From NCBI RefSeq assembly GCF_004331455.1, contig NZ_SJJR01000013.1:1-64000 (forward strand): a stretch of DNA of 64,000 nucleotides, given 5' to 3'. A program made the position numbers and the translations under genes. Positions 54,609-62,653 of this stretch are shown here, piece after piece; position 1 is the stretch's first letter; every line of letters starts with the position of its first letter. The notes beneath the pieces were generated by a model, which saw only the letters and a list, made by a program, of their open reading frames with translations, did not search any database and was not told the origin of the DNA. The stretch is from Micromonospora zingiberis (GTDB lineage: Bacteria; Actinomycetota; Actinomycetes; Mycobacteriales; Micromonosporaceae).

Positions 54609-55445
54609 TCAGGGGTGGCCGGCTCCGGGGGCTGGTGCGGGGAAGGCGACCACCTGGCCGCTGGGTTGTGCGGGCTCCGGTCCGCCCCACGCCTGACCGA
54701 CGACGAACAGGCGCGGATCCGGCTCGCGGCTGAGCACGCAGGCGAAAGCGCCCCGGTCGAGGTTGACGGTGGCCAGCACCGCACCGCCCTCGCGTACCCG
54801 GACACAGCGCTGGTTGCCGACGTCGGCGTACCAGACGGCACCCTCGGCATCCAGGCAGATGCCGTCGGGATGGTCGCCCGGGGTTTCCGCCCACACTCGC
54901 CGGCCGCCGAGGGCACCGTCGCTGCGGATGTCGTAGGCGGTGAGCCGGTTGGCGTACGACTCGGCGACGATCAGGGTCGCGCCGTCCGGGCTGATCGCCA
55001 TTCCGTTGGGAAAGGCAAGGTCGTCGGCGGCCCGCTCGACGGTGCCGTCCGGGGTGACCAACGCGATCAGGCCGGGGGTGAAGTCACCGCCGGGAAAATC
55101 AAAGTTGATGTTGTTGACGTAGGCGTTGCCATGGTCGTCGACCACGATGTCGTTCCACGGCTTGTCCGACATCGTGGCGAGGTCGGCGTGCGGGACCAGT
55201 GTCCCGTCGGGTTCGCGGCGCAGCAGTCGGCGTCCGGCCGAGTCCACGATGAGCAGCCGCCCGTCGGGCAGGAAGTCGATGCACATCGGAAACGAGGGGA
55301 CGGTGGCCACCACCTCGTGGCTGCCGTCGGCGGCCAGTGAGATCACCTGGTTGGCGCCCCAGTCGGAGAACCAGAGCCGCCCGTCATGCCAGCGCGGCGA
55401 CTCGCCGAACACGACACCCTCCATCAGGATCTCAGGTTCACTCAT
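54609..55445 (-). CDS. SMP-30/gluconolactonase-family protein
   Basis: A 278-residue six-bladed beta-propeller. Landmarks: the metal Glu in GVVFGESPRWHDGRLWFSDW, SDKPWNDIVVDDHGNAYVNN with the metal Asn, FPNGMAISPDGATLIVAESY, and DGICLDAEGAVWYADVGNQR with the catalytic Asp. It likely hydrolyses sugar lactones. ATG 55445 is preferred over GTG 55448. It is convergent with the helical cassette and divergent from the 55581 gene. It could serve sugar catabolism with the mannoside operon, but the link is not direct. Confidence 0.88.
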   Translation of the reverse strand: MSEPEILMEGVVFGESPRWHDGRLWFSDWGANQVISLAADGSHEVVATVPSFPMCIDFLPDGRLLIVDSAGRRLLRREPDGTLVPHADLATMSDKPWNDIVVDDHGNAYVNNINFDFPGGDFTPGLIALVTPDGTVERAADDLAFPNGMAISPDGATLIVAESYANRLTAYDIRSDGALGGRRVWAETPGDHPDGICLDAEGAVWYADVGNQRCVRVREGGAVLATVNLDRGAFACVLSREPDPRLFVVGQAWGGPEPAQPSGQVVAFPAPAPGAGHP

Positions 55446-55580
55446 CACACGTTCCTCCGTTCGCCGTCATCGCAGTAGACAGGACCGGACGCCGGATTCG
55501 GCGGCGTTCGCGCAGAGACGGGGCGTGGCGAGCCCTACGCGGGGCAGCGCCCGGTGGTCTCGGCTTGACATCATCGGCGG

Positions 55581-56192
55581 GTGAATTTCAACAGCCAGAG
55601 TTATCGACTGTCGTCCGGCTTCCGGCAGACCCGGGCCGGCCGGTTGACGGTACTGGTACTCCTCGGCGTACTCGGCATCGGCGCCGCCGGCTGCCTCGGC
55701 GCCATCCTCGGCATGTTCGTGCTCTGGGCGCTCAGTTCGAGCGGGGCAGACAGTCGGACGCTGTTCAACGTGGTGATGTTCGGCCTTCCGGTGCTGCTCG
55801 CCACGACCATGACCGGCTGGATGGTGCGTAACGTGCTCGTGGTGCTGCGGTCGGCCGCCTGGCTGGACGGGACGCGGCTGACCGTCCAGCGGATTCGACC
55901 CCGGACGGTGGACCTGGCCACCGCGCACAGCGTGGTGCTGCGGCCGAGCAGCCGGCGGTTCACGATGAGCGCTCCGGGCGTGACCAGGGTCAACGACGAA
56001 CGGATCCCGGAGTTGCTGGTGGTCGGCCCGGAAGGCACGGTACGCCTCATGCTGGCCGTCGACACCGGTGCGCCGCTGCCCCAGGCCGACCTGTTCGCGC
56101 TGGCCAACGTGTTGTCCACGGTACGGCGGCCCGGTGCGGCCGAGGTGGCCCAGGAACTCCACGCCCTGGCCGCCCGGGCCCCGCAGAGCTGA
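55581..56192 (+). CDS. Two-helix membrane protein
   Basis: 203 residues from GTG 55581. Transmembrane segments at about 22-52 (LTVLVLLGVLGIGAAGCLGA onward) and about 65-90 (VMFGLPVLLATTMTGWMV), then a PH-like cytoplasmic beta domain (WLDGTRLTVQRIRPRTVDLA, VVLRPSSRRFTM). The family is not recognised with certainty. It precedes the YbaB/EspC-like genes on the same strand with a 68-base gap and might belong to the same unit. Confidence 0.7.
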   Translation: MNFNSQSYRLSSGFRQTRAGRLTVLVLLGVLGIGAAGCLGAILGMFVLWALSSSGADSRTLFNVVMFGLPVLLATTMTGWMVRNVLVVLRSAAWLDGTRLTVQRIRPRTVDLATAHSVVLRPSSRRFTMSAPGVTRVNDERIPELLVVGPEGTVRLMLAVDTGAPLPQADLFALANVLSTVRRPGAAEVAQELHALAARAPQS

Positions 56193-56260
56193 ACCCTGCG
56201 GGGCATCGCGATCACGCGAGTTCTGTTACTTTCGGCCGGCGACGAGACACGGGGGATCCA

Positions 56261-56977
56261 ATGGTCGTCGAACGAAATCTGCTCGCCATGCGTGCTGCCG
56301 CGCAGCAGACGGCATGGCAACTGGACGGGTCGGACATCGTCGGTGAGGGCCGCGACGATGCCCGAGCGGTGCGTGCCCAGGTCGACCACGCCGACCAGGT
56401 GACCCACCTGGAGATCGCGCCACGCTGGTCGGCCATGGTGGGCGCGGGCGGCCTCCCCGCGGCGGTGCAAGACGCCATCGAGGCAGCCGTCGAGAGCCGG
56501 CGCACGGCGTGGGCGCAGCGGGTCGAGGCCCGAGCCGACGCATCGGCGCCCGCATCGCAGACCGATCCGGCGGTCGACCGGCCCCAGTTCGCCCCGGCCC
56601 CGGATCTCGCCGGCCAGGTCGAAGTGCTGCGCCGGACGCTGGCGGATCTGCGGCAGGTCCGATCGGATCTGCGCGGCTTTCGCGACACGCTTCGGGAGCA
56701 GGCCCGGCAGGAGGTGGTCGGTCGCGCGGGCGACCGGGTCACGGTACGCCTGACGGGCGGCAAGGTGACCGGCGTCGAGGTCAGCACCCGGTGGCTGCGT
56801 GAGCGGCCCGGCAGCCGCGAGTTGGCCGAGGAGATCCTGCGGGCCTGCCGCGAGGCGTACCGCAACGCCGCCGCCCGCGCGACCGAGGCGCTGGCCGCGT
56901 TTCCGGCGATAGCCGCCGCCCATCCGGCCGCCGCCGATCCGGTGGCCCTGTTGCGTCGACTCGGTCTGCTGGCCTGA
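56261..56977 (+). CDS. YbaB/EbfC-like DNA-binding-family protein of a type VII substrate cluster
   Basis: 238 residues. The C-terminal about 100 residues (VTVRLTGGKVTGVEVSTRW, EEILRACREAYRNA) follow the YbaB/EbfC fold. The N-terminal half is helical with an Ala/Pro-rich linker (residues about 90-115). In actinomycetes such proteins frequently sit beside EspC-like and WXG proteins, as here. The DNA-binding role is family knowledge, not shown. Confidence 0.75.
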   Translation: MVVERNLLAMRAAAQQTAWQLDGSDIVGEGRDDARAVRAQVDHADQVTHLEIAPRWSAMVGAGGLPAAVQDAIEAAVESRRTAWAQRVEARADASAPASQTDPAVDRPQFAPAPDLAGQVEVLRRTLADLRQVRSDLRGFRDTLREQARQEVVGRAGDRVTVRLTGGKVTGVEVSTRWLRERPGSRELAEEILRACREAYRNAAARATEALAAFPAIAAAHPAAADPVALLRRLGLLA

Positions 56978-57016
56978 GTCGGCATCCGCCCCAGCTGCGC
57001 GTCTGCGAGGAGTCCG

Positions 57017-57349
57017 ATGTCGACACCCACGGGAGAAGAGGTCGTCGCCGCGTTCGAGGCGATCGCGACCGATGTCTCAGGCTGGCGCCGGTCGTCCCAC
57101 CTGCTCCAGACCGCCGCCACCAACGCACGTTCCTTCGGCCTGACCGGCCTGCACTTCGGCTACCTGGCCGACGGCGCCGGGGTGACCGCCAAGTACGAGG
57201 AGATTCAGGACCTGGCGGTCCGGCTGCTGTCCGAAGGTGCGTCAGCCATGGACGAGATCGCCGAGGTACTGATCTCGGTGATCGAGGACTACCAGTACAC
57301 CGACGCCGAGGCGGCGAGCGGCTTCACCACACTGAGGGAACCCAATTGA
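57017..57349 (+). CDS. EspC-like type VII secretion substrate
   Basis: A 110-residue helical-hairpin protein like ESX-1 EspC / DUF2580. It carries the YxxxD secretion signal at residues 92-96 (YQYTD) near the C-terminus, as in type VII substrates. The start is ATG 57017 after GAGGAG. Its TGA overlaps the TTG start of the next gene. No ESX core component (EccC ATPase, EccB, EccD or mycosin) is in this window, so export would rely on a system elsewhere. Confidence 0.78.
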   Translation: MSTPTGEEVVAAFEAIATDVSGWRRSSHLLQTAATNARSFGLTGLHFGYLADGAGVTAKYEEIQDLAVRLLSEGASAMDEIAEVLISVIEDYQYTDAEAASGFTTLREPN

Positions 57350-58134
57350 GCGCGGTCGGTGCCGGCGAGCTGGAGATCCTGTTCGAGGAGCTGCTGACGG
57401 AGGTCAACCAGCTGCTGGACGAGGTCCAGCAGGACATCAACGAGTTGGCCGCCGGGCTCACCGAGGTGATGCGCTGGCTGCCCGCCGTGGTCACCACCGG
57501 CATGCGGTGGGCCTGGGACAAGTTCCTCGTCCAGTCGAACAAGATCTTCGACGAGGTGCAGAAGTTCATCGCCCAGCCCGGACTTCCACCGGCGCTGTTC
57601 CGGCTCGGCGAATACTGGGATCTCCACGTCGGTACGCCGGTCAGCGGTCTGGAACAGGCGGTCTCGGCGTACGGGATGAAGGCCGACAACCGCTGGACCG
57701 GATCGGCCGCCTCGGCGTACGCGGATTCGGCGGACGCCCAGTCCCGGGCGGTGAAGGCGATCAAACCGATGGCGGAGCGGATTCAGAACGTTCTCAGCGA
57801 TCTCGCCTGGGGACTCATCTCCTTCTGGGCCGGGATCGCGGCGGCCTTCGTCACCTTCGTGGTCGGCATCGCGGCAGCCACCGGTCTGTTGGCCTCGCTG
57901 ATCGGCGCGCCCGCGGCGCCGGTGGAGGCGGGTGCCACCGCCGCCGTCGTGGTCGGCCTGATCACGAGTGTGGTGCTGGTGTCGATCGCCTACGTGGAGA
58001 CGCGCAGCACCAACCTGACCACCATCCAGCAGGCCCTCAACGACAACGGCGGGCTGGTCCAGCAGGGCAGCCAGTGGGGCTGGCCCCGGGTCGACCCCAC
58101 GGCCTCCGAAGGCCGTTGGCGCGTCGCGGACTGA
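57346..58134 (+). CDS. WXG100-like protein with C-terminal membrane helices
   Basis: 262 residues from TTG 57346 (TTGA overlap). The N-terminal about 150 residues are helical with an RWTGSAASAYADSAD motif (W117-x-G119), the turn of WXG100 proteins. Two hydrophobic segments follow (about 155-185 and 197-216), then a polar tail. The combination suggests a type VII-associated protein that stays in or inserts into a membrane. It is translationally coupled to the EspC-like gene, so the two probably pair. Confidence 0.75.
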   Translation: MSAVGAGELEILFEELLTEVNQLLDEVQQDINELAAGLTEVMRWLPAVVTTGMRWAWDKFLVQSNKIFDEVQKFIAQPGLPPALFRLGEYWDLHVGTPVSGLEQAVSAYGMKADNRWTGSAASAYADSADAQSRAVKAIKPMAERIQNVLSDLAWGLISFWAGIAAAFVTFVVGIAAATGLLASLIGAPAAPVEAGATAAVVVGLITSVVLVSIAYVETRSTNLTTIQQALNDNGGLVQQGSQWGWPRVDPTASEGRWRVAD

Positions 58135-58153
58135 CCCGGCGCAGCAGCGACCA

Positions 58154-58195
58154 GCACCCGTCGGCAGCGCCCGACGTGGCGGTGCCGACGGGTGC
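58154..58195. terminator. Bidirectional terminator between the type VII-like cluster and the mannosidase operon
   Basis: GCACCCGTCGGCA (58154-58166) pairs perfectly with TGCCGACGGGTGC (58183-58195) across a 16-base loop, between two convergent units. Confidence 0.75.
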
Positions 58196-58200
58196 GGACG

Positions 58201-60684
58201 TCAGGCCGATCCCTCCCCGGACAGGTCGTTGACGCAGCGCAGGACGGGTCGGGTGGTGAGGGCGGTCGGGTCGATCGGCGTCGCCGAGCGCACCGTGAAG
58301 GTCGCCGACTCACCGGGCAGCAGGGTCACCAGTGCCTCGTCGACCTGCGCGGTGGGGTCGAGCCGGTCGGGGAAGAGGGTGAGGTCACGCAGGACGGTGC
58401 GGGCGGTCACCCGGACCTGCTGGCCGCCGTCCACCGGTTGCACCGTCGCCTCGAAGTCCGCTGCGGGCCACCGCACGTCGCGGTCCTCGGCGAAGGCCCA
58501 CCACGCCCGTGCGGCCGGGTCGCCCGCGTCGGCGACCAGCAGTTCGGTGTACGCGTCGTCGGGCCGGGCCAGCTCCGCCGGCAGCGCCAGCGTCACCGTG
58601 GCGTACGCGGGCACGTCCAGTTCCAGGGTGGCCTTGGCCCTGGGCTCCCCGGCCAGGGTGGATCGGGTGACCATGACCGGGGCCTGCCACGGCTGACCGC
58701 CGTCGTTGACCGCGACCAGGGCCAGCCCGCCGTCGCGGGGCTGCACGGTGAGCAGCCGGTCGGCGTACGCCCGGCGCAGCGCGTACCACAGGGGTTTGCG
58801 GTGGCCGTCGCCGTCGATCGCCGCCCAGGAGGTGACCGGCCAGCAGTCGTTGAGCTGCCAGACGATGGTGCCCATGCACAGGCCCCGGTGGGAGCGGAAG
58901 TGCTCGACACCGAGTTGGATGGCGCGGGCCTGGTTGAGCTGGGTCAGGTAGTGCCAGTCGTCGAAGTCACGCGGCTCGGGCAGGTGTGCGTCGAGTCCCC
59001 GGCGCAGTTTCAGGTCACCGTCGGCGGCCTTCTGGTGGTGCGCCATGCCGGGCGAGTCGTGCGCGAGGGGCTCGTCGGCCAGTGCCCGGCGCAGCGTCGC
59101 GTACGCCGGTGGTGCCTGGTAGCCGAACTCGGCGACGAATCGGGGCAGGTAGTCGCGGTACTTTGTGTAGTCGTCGGTGTTCCAGACGTCCCAGATGTGC
59201 GTGGTGCCGTACGCCGGGTCGTTGGGGTGGATCTGCTCGCTGCCCGACCAGGGACTGCCGGGCCAGTAGGGGCGGGTCGGGTCCAGTTCGGCGACGATGC
59301 GGGGCAGCAGGTCCAGGTAGTAGCCGTGACCCCAGCTCCGCCCGGCGAGTTGTTCCTGCCAGCCCCAGTCGTGCCAGCCCCAGATGTTCTCGTTGTTGCC
59401 GGTCCACAACACCAGTGCCGGATGGCCGGCCAGCCGGGTCACCTGCTCGGTGGCCTCGGCGGCGACCTCGCTGGCGAACGGCTCCTCCTCGGGGTACGCG
59501 GCGCAGGCGAAGAGGAAGTCCTGCTGCACCAGCAGGCCGCGCTCGTCGGCCAGGTCGTAGAAGTCCGCCGACTCGTACCGGCCGCCGCCCCAGACCCGCA
59601 GCAGGTTGATGTTGGCGTCGGTGGCCTGGTCGAACCGGTGGGCCAGCCGCTCCCGGGTGACCCGGGTGGGGAAGACGTCGTCGGGGATCCAGTTGACACC
59701 CCGGATGAACAGCGGCACCTCGTTGACCTGCAGGGTGAACGGGGCGCCGTGGGCGTCGGGGGTGGTGTCCAGGCGTACCGAACGGAAGCCGATCCGCCGG
59801 TGCCAGTCGTCGAGGGCGGCGCCGTCCGGCCCGTGCAGGGTGACCGACAGGTCGTAGCGGGTCTGGTCGCCGTAGCCGCGCGGCCACCACAGGGCGGGCC
59901 GGTCGACGGTGAGGATCAGCGTCGCCGAGCGGGCTCCCGCCGGGATGGTCGCCTCGGCGGTCTCCCCCGCCACCTGCGCCCGCACGGTGAGCGGCGACTC
60001 GACCGCCCGTTCCACCTCGACGTGCAGTTCCACCCGGCCGGCCCCGCCGTCGACCGTGACCAGCGGACGTACCGTCGCCAGCCGGGCCACCGACCAGCCG
60101 TGCAGGCCGATCTCCTGCCAGATGCCGGCGGTGACCAGGGTGGGTCCCCAGTCCCAGCCGAAGTTGCAGGCCATCTTGCGGACGAACTGGAACGGCTCCG
60201 GGTAGGCGTTGGGCCGGTCACCGAGGCGGTCGCGGTGCGCGTGGGCGTACCGGTAGACGGAGTCGAAGCGTACGGCCAGGGTGTTGTTCTCGGCGCGCAG
60301 CAGCGACGCGACGTCGAAGCGGTAGCCGCGGTGCATGTTCTCGGTGCGGCCGACCTCGACACCGTTGAGGGTCACCGTGGCGACCGTGTCCAGCCCGGCG
60401 CAGACCAGGTCGAGGCGCTGGTGGGCGCCGGGTGGCCGGTCGAAGGTGCTCTCGTACACCCAACCGGTCTGCCCGATCCAGGTCAGCGCGGTCTCGTTGT
60501 CGTCGAGGTACGGATCGGGAATCAGCCCGGCGGCCAGCAGGTCGGTGTGCACGCAGCCGGGGACGGTGGCCGGTACCGCCCGGCCGTCGACCTCGGGTGG
60601 CACCTGCGGGCCGGCGATCGCCCGTAGGGTCCAGCCGTCGTGCAGCGCCTGCCGGAGCGGACCGCTCCCCCGCGCGTCGCTCAA
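58201..60684 (-). CDS. Beta-mannosidase (glycoside hydrolase family 2)
   Basis: An 827-residue cytoplasmic enzyme from TTG 60684, overlapping the permease stop (TTGA). It has a GH2 jelly-roll N-domain, an Ig-like domain, a TIM barrel and C-terminal domains. The acid/base Glu is in LWTGNNENIWGWHDWG, the nucleophile Glu in PRFVAEFGYQAPPAY, and the mannosidase-type VRKMACNFGWDWGPTLVTAG is present. It hydrolyses mannosides imported by the upstream ABC system. No signal peptide. Length is normal for bacterial beta-mannosidases. Confidence 0.93.
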   Translation of the reverse strand: MSDARGSGPLRQALHDGWTLRAIAGPQVPPEVDGRAVPATVPGCVHTDLLAAGLIPDPYLDDNETALTWIGQTGWVYESTFDRPPGAHQRLDLVCAGLDTVATVTLNGVEVGRTENMHRGYRFDVASLLRAENNTLAVRFDSVYRYAHAHRDRLGDRPNAYPEPFQFVRKMACNFGWDWGPTLVTAGIWQEIGLHGWSVARLATVRPLVTVDGGAGRVELHVEVERAVESPLTVRAQVAGETAEATIPAGARSATLILTVDRPALWWPRGYGDQTRYDLSVTLHGPDGAALDDWHRRIGFRSVRLDTTPDAHGAPFTLQVNEVPLFIRGVNWIPDDVFPTRVTRERLAHRFDQATDANINLLRVWGGGRYESADFYDLADERGLLVQQDFLFACAAYPEEEPFASEVAAEATEQVTRLAGHPALVLWTGNNENIWGWHDWGWQEQLAGRSWGHGYYLDLLPRIVAELDPTRPYWPGSPWSGSEQIHPNDPAYGTTHIWDVWNTDDYTKYRDYLPRFVAEFGYQAPPAYATLRRALADEPLAHDSPGMAHHQKAADGDLKLRRGLDAHLPEPRDFDDWHYLTQLNQARAIQLGVEHFRSHRGLCMGTIVWQLNDCWPVTSWAAIDGDGHRKPLWYALRRAYADRLLTVQPRDGGLALVAVNDGGQPWQAPVMVTRSTLAGEPRAKATLELDVPAYATVTLALPAELARPDDAYTELLVADAGDPAARAWWAFAEDRDVRWPAADFEATVQPVDGGQQVRVTARTVLRDLTLFPDRLDPTAQVDEALVTLLPGESATFTVRSATPIDPTALTTRPVLRCVNDLSGEGSA

Positions 60685-61592
60685 GACTTCACCGCGCCTT
60701 CCATGATTCCTCGGACGATCTGCCGACCACCGATGACGAGCATGATCAATAGTGGCACCGTGGCCACGAACGCACCGGCCAGCACCCGCCGGTAGATGAC
60801 GTAGTTGCCGCTGGCCAGGTCGGAGATGGCCACCATCGAGGTGGGGTAGTCGGTGCCGTTGAGGGTGATCAGCGGCCACTGGAAGTCGTTCCAGGTGGCC
60901 ACGAAGGTCAGCAGGCCGAGCACGGCGAGGGCGGGACGCACCGCGGGCAGCGCGATGTTCCAGTAGATCCGCATGGTGTTGGCGCCGTCCACCCGAGCCG
61001 ACTCGACCAGTTCGTCGGGCACCGTGTTGACGATGAACTGTCGCATGTAGAACACCCCGAACGCGGTGACCATGCCGGGCACGATCACCGCCAGCAGGGT
61101 GCCGTTCCAGCCCAGCTTGCCCATCACGATGTAGAGCGCGACGACGCCGAGCTGGTTGGGCACGGTCAGGGTCAGGATCACGAAGAGCATCAGCGCCCGG
61201 CTGCCCTTGAAGCGCAGCTTGGCGAAGGCGAAGCCGGCCAGCGAGCAGAAGAACAGCACCGAGGCGGTCACCACGGTGGCGACGATGACGCTGTTCACCA
61301 GGGAGGCGGCGAAGTAGACGTCCTGTAGCGAGAAGACCTCGTCCAGGTTCGGCAGGAACCGGTCGCCCGGAATCACCACCGGCGGTAGCTGCGAGGTGGC
61401 CTCGTCGCTGCTGGTGGCGATGACGAACATCCAGTACAGCGGGAACGCCGCGAACAGCGCGGTCACCGCCAGGAACAGGTAGGTGCCGATCCCGGCCGGG
61501 GTGTCCTGCGGTGCCCGGCCCAGCAGCGCGGGCCGCCTACGCCTGGCGGGCGGTACGGATGCGGCGGCGCGACGCCGCTCCAGAAGGCTCAC
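60681..61592 (-). CDS. Carbohydrate ABC transporter permease (MalG-like)
   Basis: 303 residues from GTG 61592, which overlaps the previous stop (GTGA). Six predicted transmembrane helices, with the EAA loop ESARVDGANTMRIYWNIALP that contacts the ATPase. The N-terminal about 30 residues are Arg-rich. The protein reads TYLFLAVTALFAAFPLYWMF near its start. It pairs with the MalF-like permease. No ATPase gene is present, so it probably uses a shared MsiK-type ATPase, as known in streptomycetes. Confidence 0.93.
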   Translation of the reverse strand: MSLLERRRAAASVPPARRRRPALLGRAPQDTPAGIGTYLFLAVTALFAAFPLYWMFVIATSSDEATSQLPPVVIPGDRFLPNLDEVFSLQDVYFAASLVNSVIVATVVTASVLFFCSLAGFAFAKLRFKGSRALMLFVILTLTVPNQLGVVALYIVMGKLGWNGTLLAVIVPGMVTAFGVFYMRQFIVNTVPDELVESARVDGANTMRIYWNIALPAVRPALAVLGLLTFVATWNDFQWPLITLNGTDYPTSMVAISDLASGNYVIYRRVLAGAFVATVPLLIMLVIGGRQIVRGIMEGAVKS

Positions 61593-62578
61593 TTGCGTCC
61601 CCCCGAGATGCGGTTGGTCAGCAGGGTGTTCAGCGCGGCGACCACCAGGATGATGAGGAACAGCGCCCAGGACATCGCGGCGGCGTAACCAAGGTTGAGG
61701 TCCTTCCAGCCCACCTTGTAGATCAGCTGCGCGACGGTCTGCCACTCCCCGCCGGCGCCGCCGGTGGCGGCCTGGGCGTTGAGGTCGAAGAGCATCGGCT
61801 CGGTGAACAGTTGGAGCCCGCCGATGGTGGAGAGCACCACCGTGAAGATGACCACCGGCCGGATCATCGGCACCGTGATCCGCCAGAGCTGGCGCCACGG
61901 CCCGGCCCCGTCGAGCGCCGAGGCCTCGTACACGTCGCGCGGGATGGACTGCATCGCGGCCAGGTAGAGCAGGGCGTTGTAGCCGATCCACTTCCAGTTG
62001 ACCATCGTGGCGATGGCGATCCAGGAGTGCAGCTTGTCGGCCCGCCAGTCGATCGGGTTCTCGGTGCCGATGCCGAGCAGGCCGAGCGCCCAGTTGGCCA
62101 TCCCGAGGTCACGGGCGAAGAAGACGTTGAACACCAGCGTGGAGGCGGTGATCGGGGTGATGTACGGCAGCAGCGCGCTGACCCGCCACCAGGTCTGGGC
62201 CCGCAGCCGACGGTTCAGCATCGACGCGATGATCAACGCCAGCAGCAGTTGCGGGACGGTGGAGAGCAGGAAGATGCCGAAGGTGTTGTAGAGCGCGTTG
62301 CCGAAGTCGCCGTCGGTGAACAGCCGGCGGAAGTTCTCCACCCCGGCCCAGCCGGTCCGGTCCGGCTCGTCGAGGCGCCAGTGGCGCAGTGCCACCACCC
62401 CGTTGAAGATCATCGGGAACAGCCCGAAGACGAAGAAGAGCAGGAAGAACGGCGCGATCAACAGGTACGGCACGTACCGCACGTCGAAGCGGTGCAGCCG
62501 GTCACGCCAGGTCGTCGACCGGCCGGTGGGTGGCCGACGGCGGGTGCCCGGTTCGGGGGCCGCGCGCGTGGTGGGCAT
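61589..62578 (-). CDS. Sugar ABC transporter permease (MalF-like)
   Basis: 329 residues, six helices (YLLIAPFFLLFFVFGLFPMI first), EAA loop EASALDGAGPWRQLWRITVP. It belongs to the CUT1 carbohydrate transporter class. It is preceded by a strong hairpin after the solute-binding protein gene and overlaps the MalG-like gene. Confidence 0.93.
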   Translation of the reverse strand: MPTTRAAPEPGTRRRPPTGRSTTWRDRLHRFDVRYVPYLLIAPFFLLFFVFGLFPMIFNGVVALRHWRLDEPDRTGWAGVENFRRLFTDGDFGNALYNTFGIFLLSTVPQLLLALIIASMLNRRLRAQTWWRVSALLPYITPITASTLVFNVFFARDLGMANWALGLLGIGTENPIDWRADKLHSWIAIATMVNWKWIGYNALLYLAAMQSIPRDVYEASALDGAGPWRQLWRITVPMIRPVVIFTVVLSTIGGLQLFTEPMLFDLNAQAATGGAGGEWQTVAQLIYKVGWKDLNLGYAAAMSWALFLIILVVAALNTLLTNRISGGRK

Positions 62579-62614
62579 GGGGACACTCCAGGTACGACGG
62601 GACGAGGACCGGTG

Positions 62615-62648
62615 CCGGGGTGGCGCGGGCGTACCCGCGCCACCCCGG
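62615..62648 (-). terminator. Intra-operon hairpin between binding protein and permeases
   Basis: CCGGGGTGGCGCGGG (62615-62629) pairs perfectly with CCCGCGCCACCCCGG (62634-62648), loop CGTA, immediately after the binding-protein stop at 62654. It may act as a partial terminator or 3' stabiliser, raising binding-protein levels above those of the permeases. Confidence 0.75.
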
Positions 62649-62653
62649 TCGCG

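Noticed and set aside
58192-60627. 811-codon open frame antisense to beta-mannosidase
   Set aside because: Antisense to a gene with intact catalytic motifs; the composition is Gly/Val/Arg-rich with no domain.
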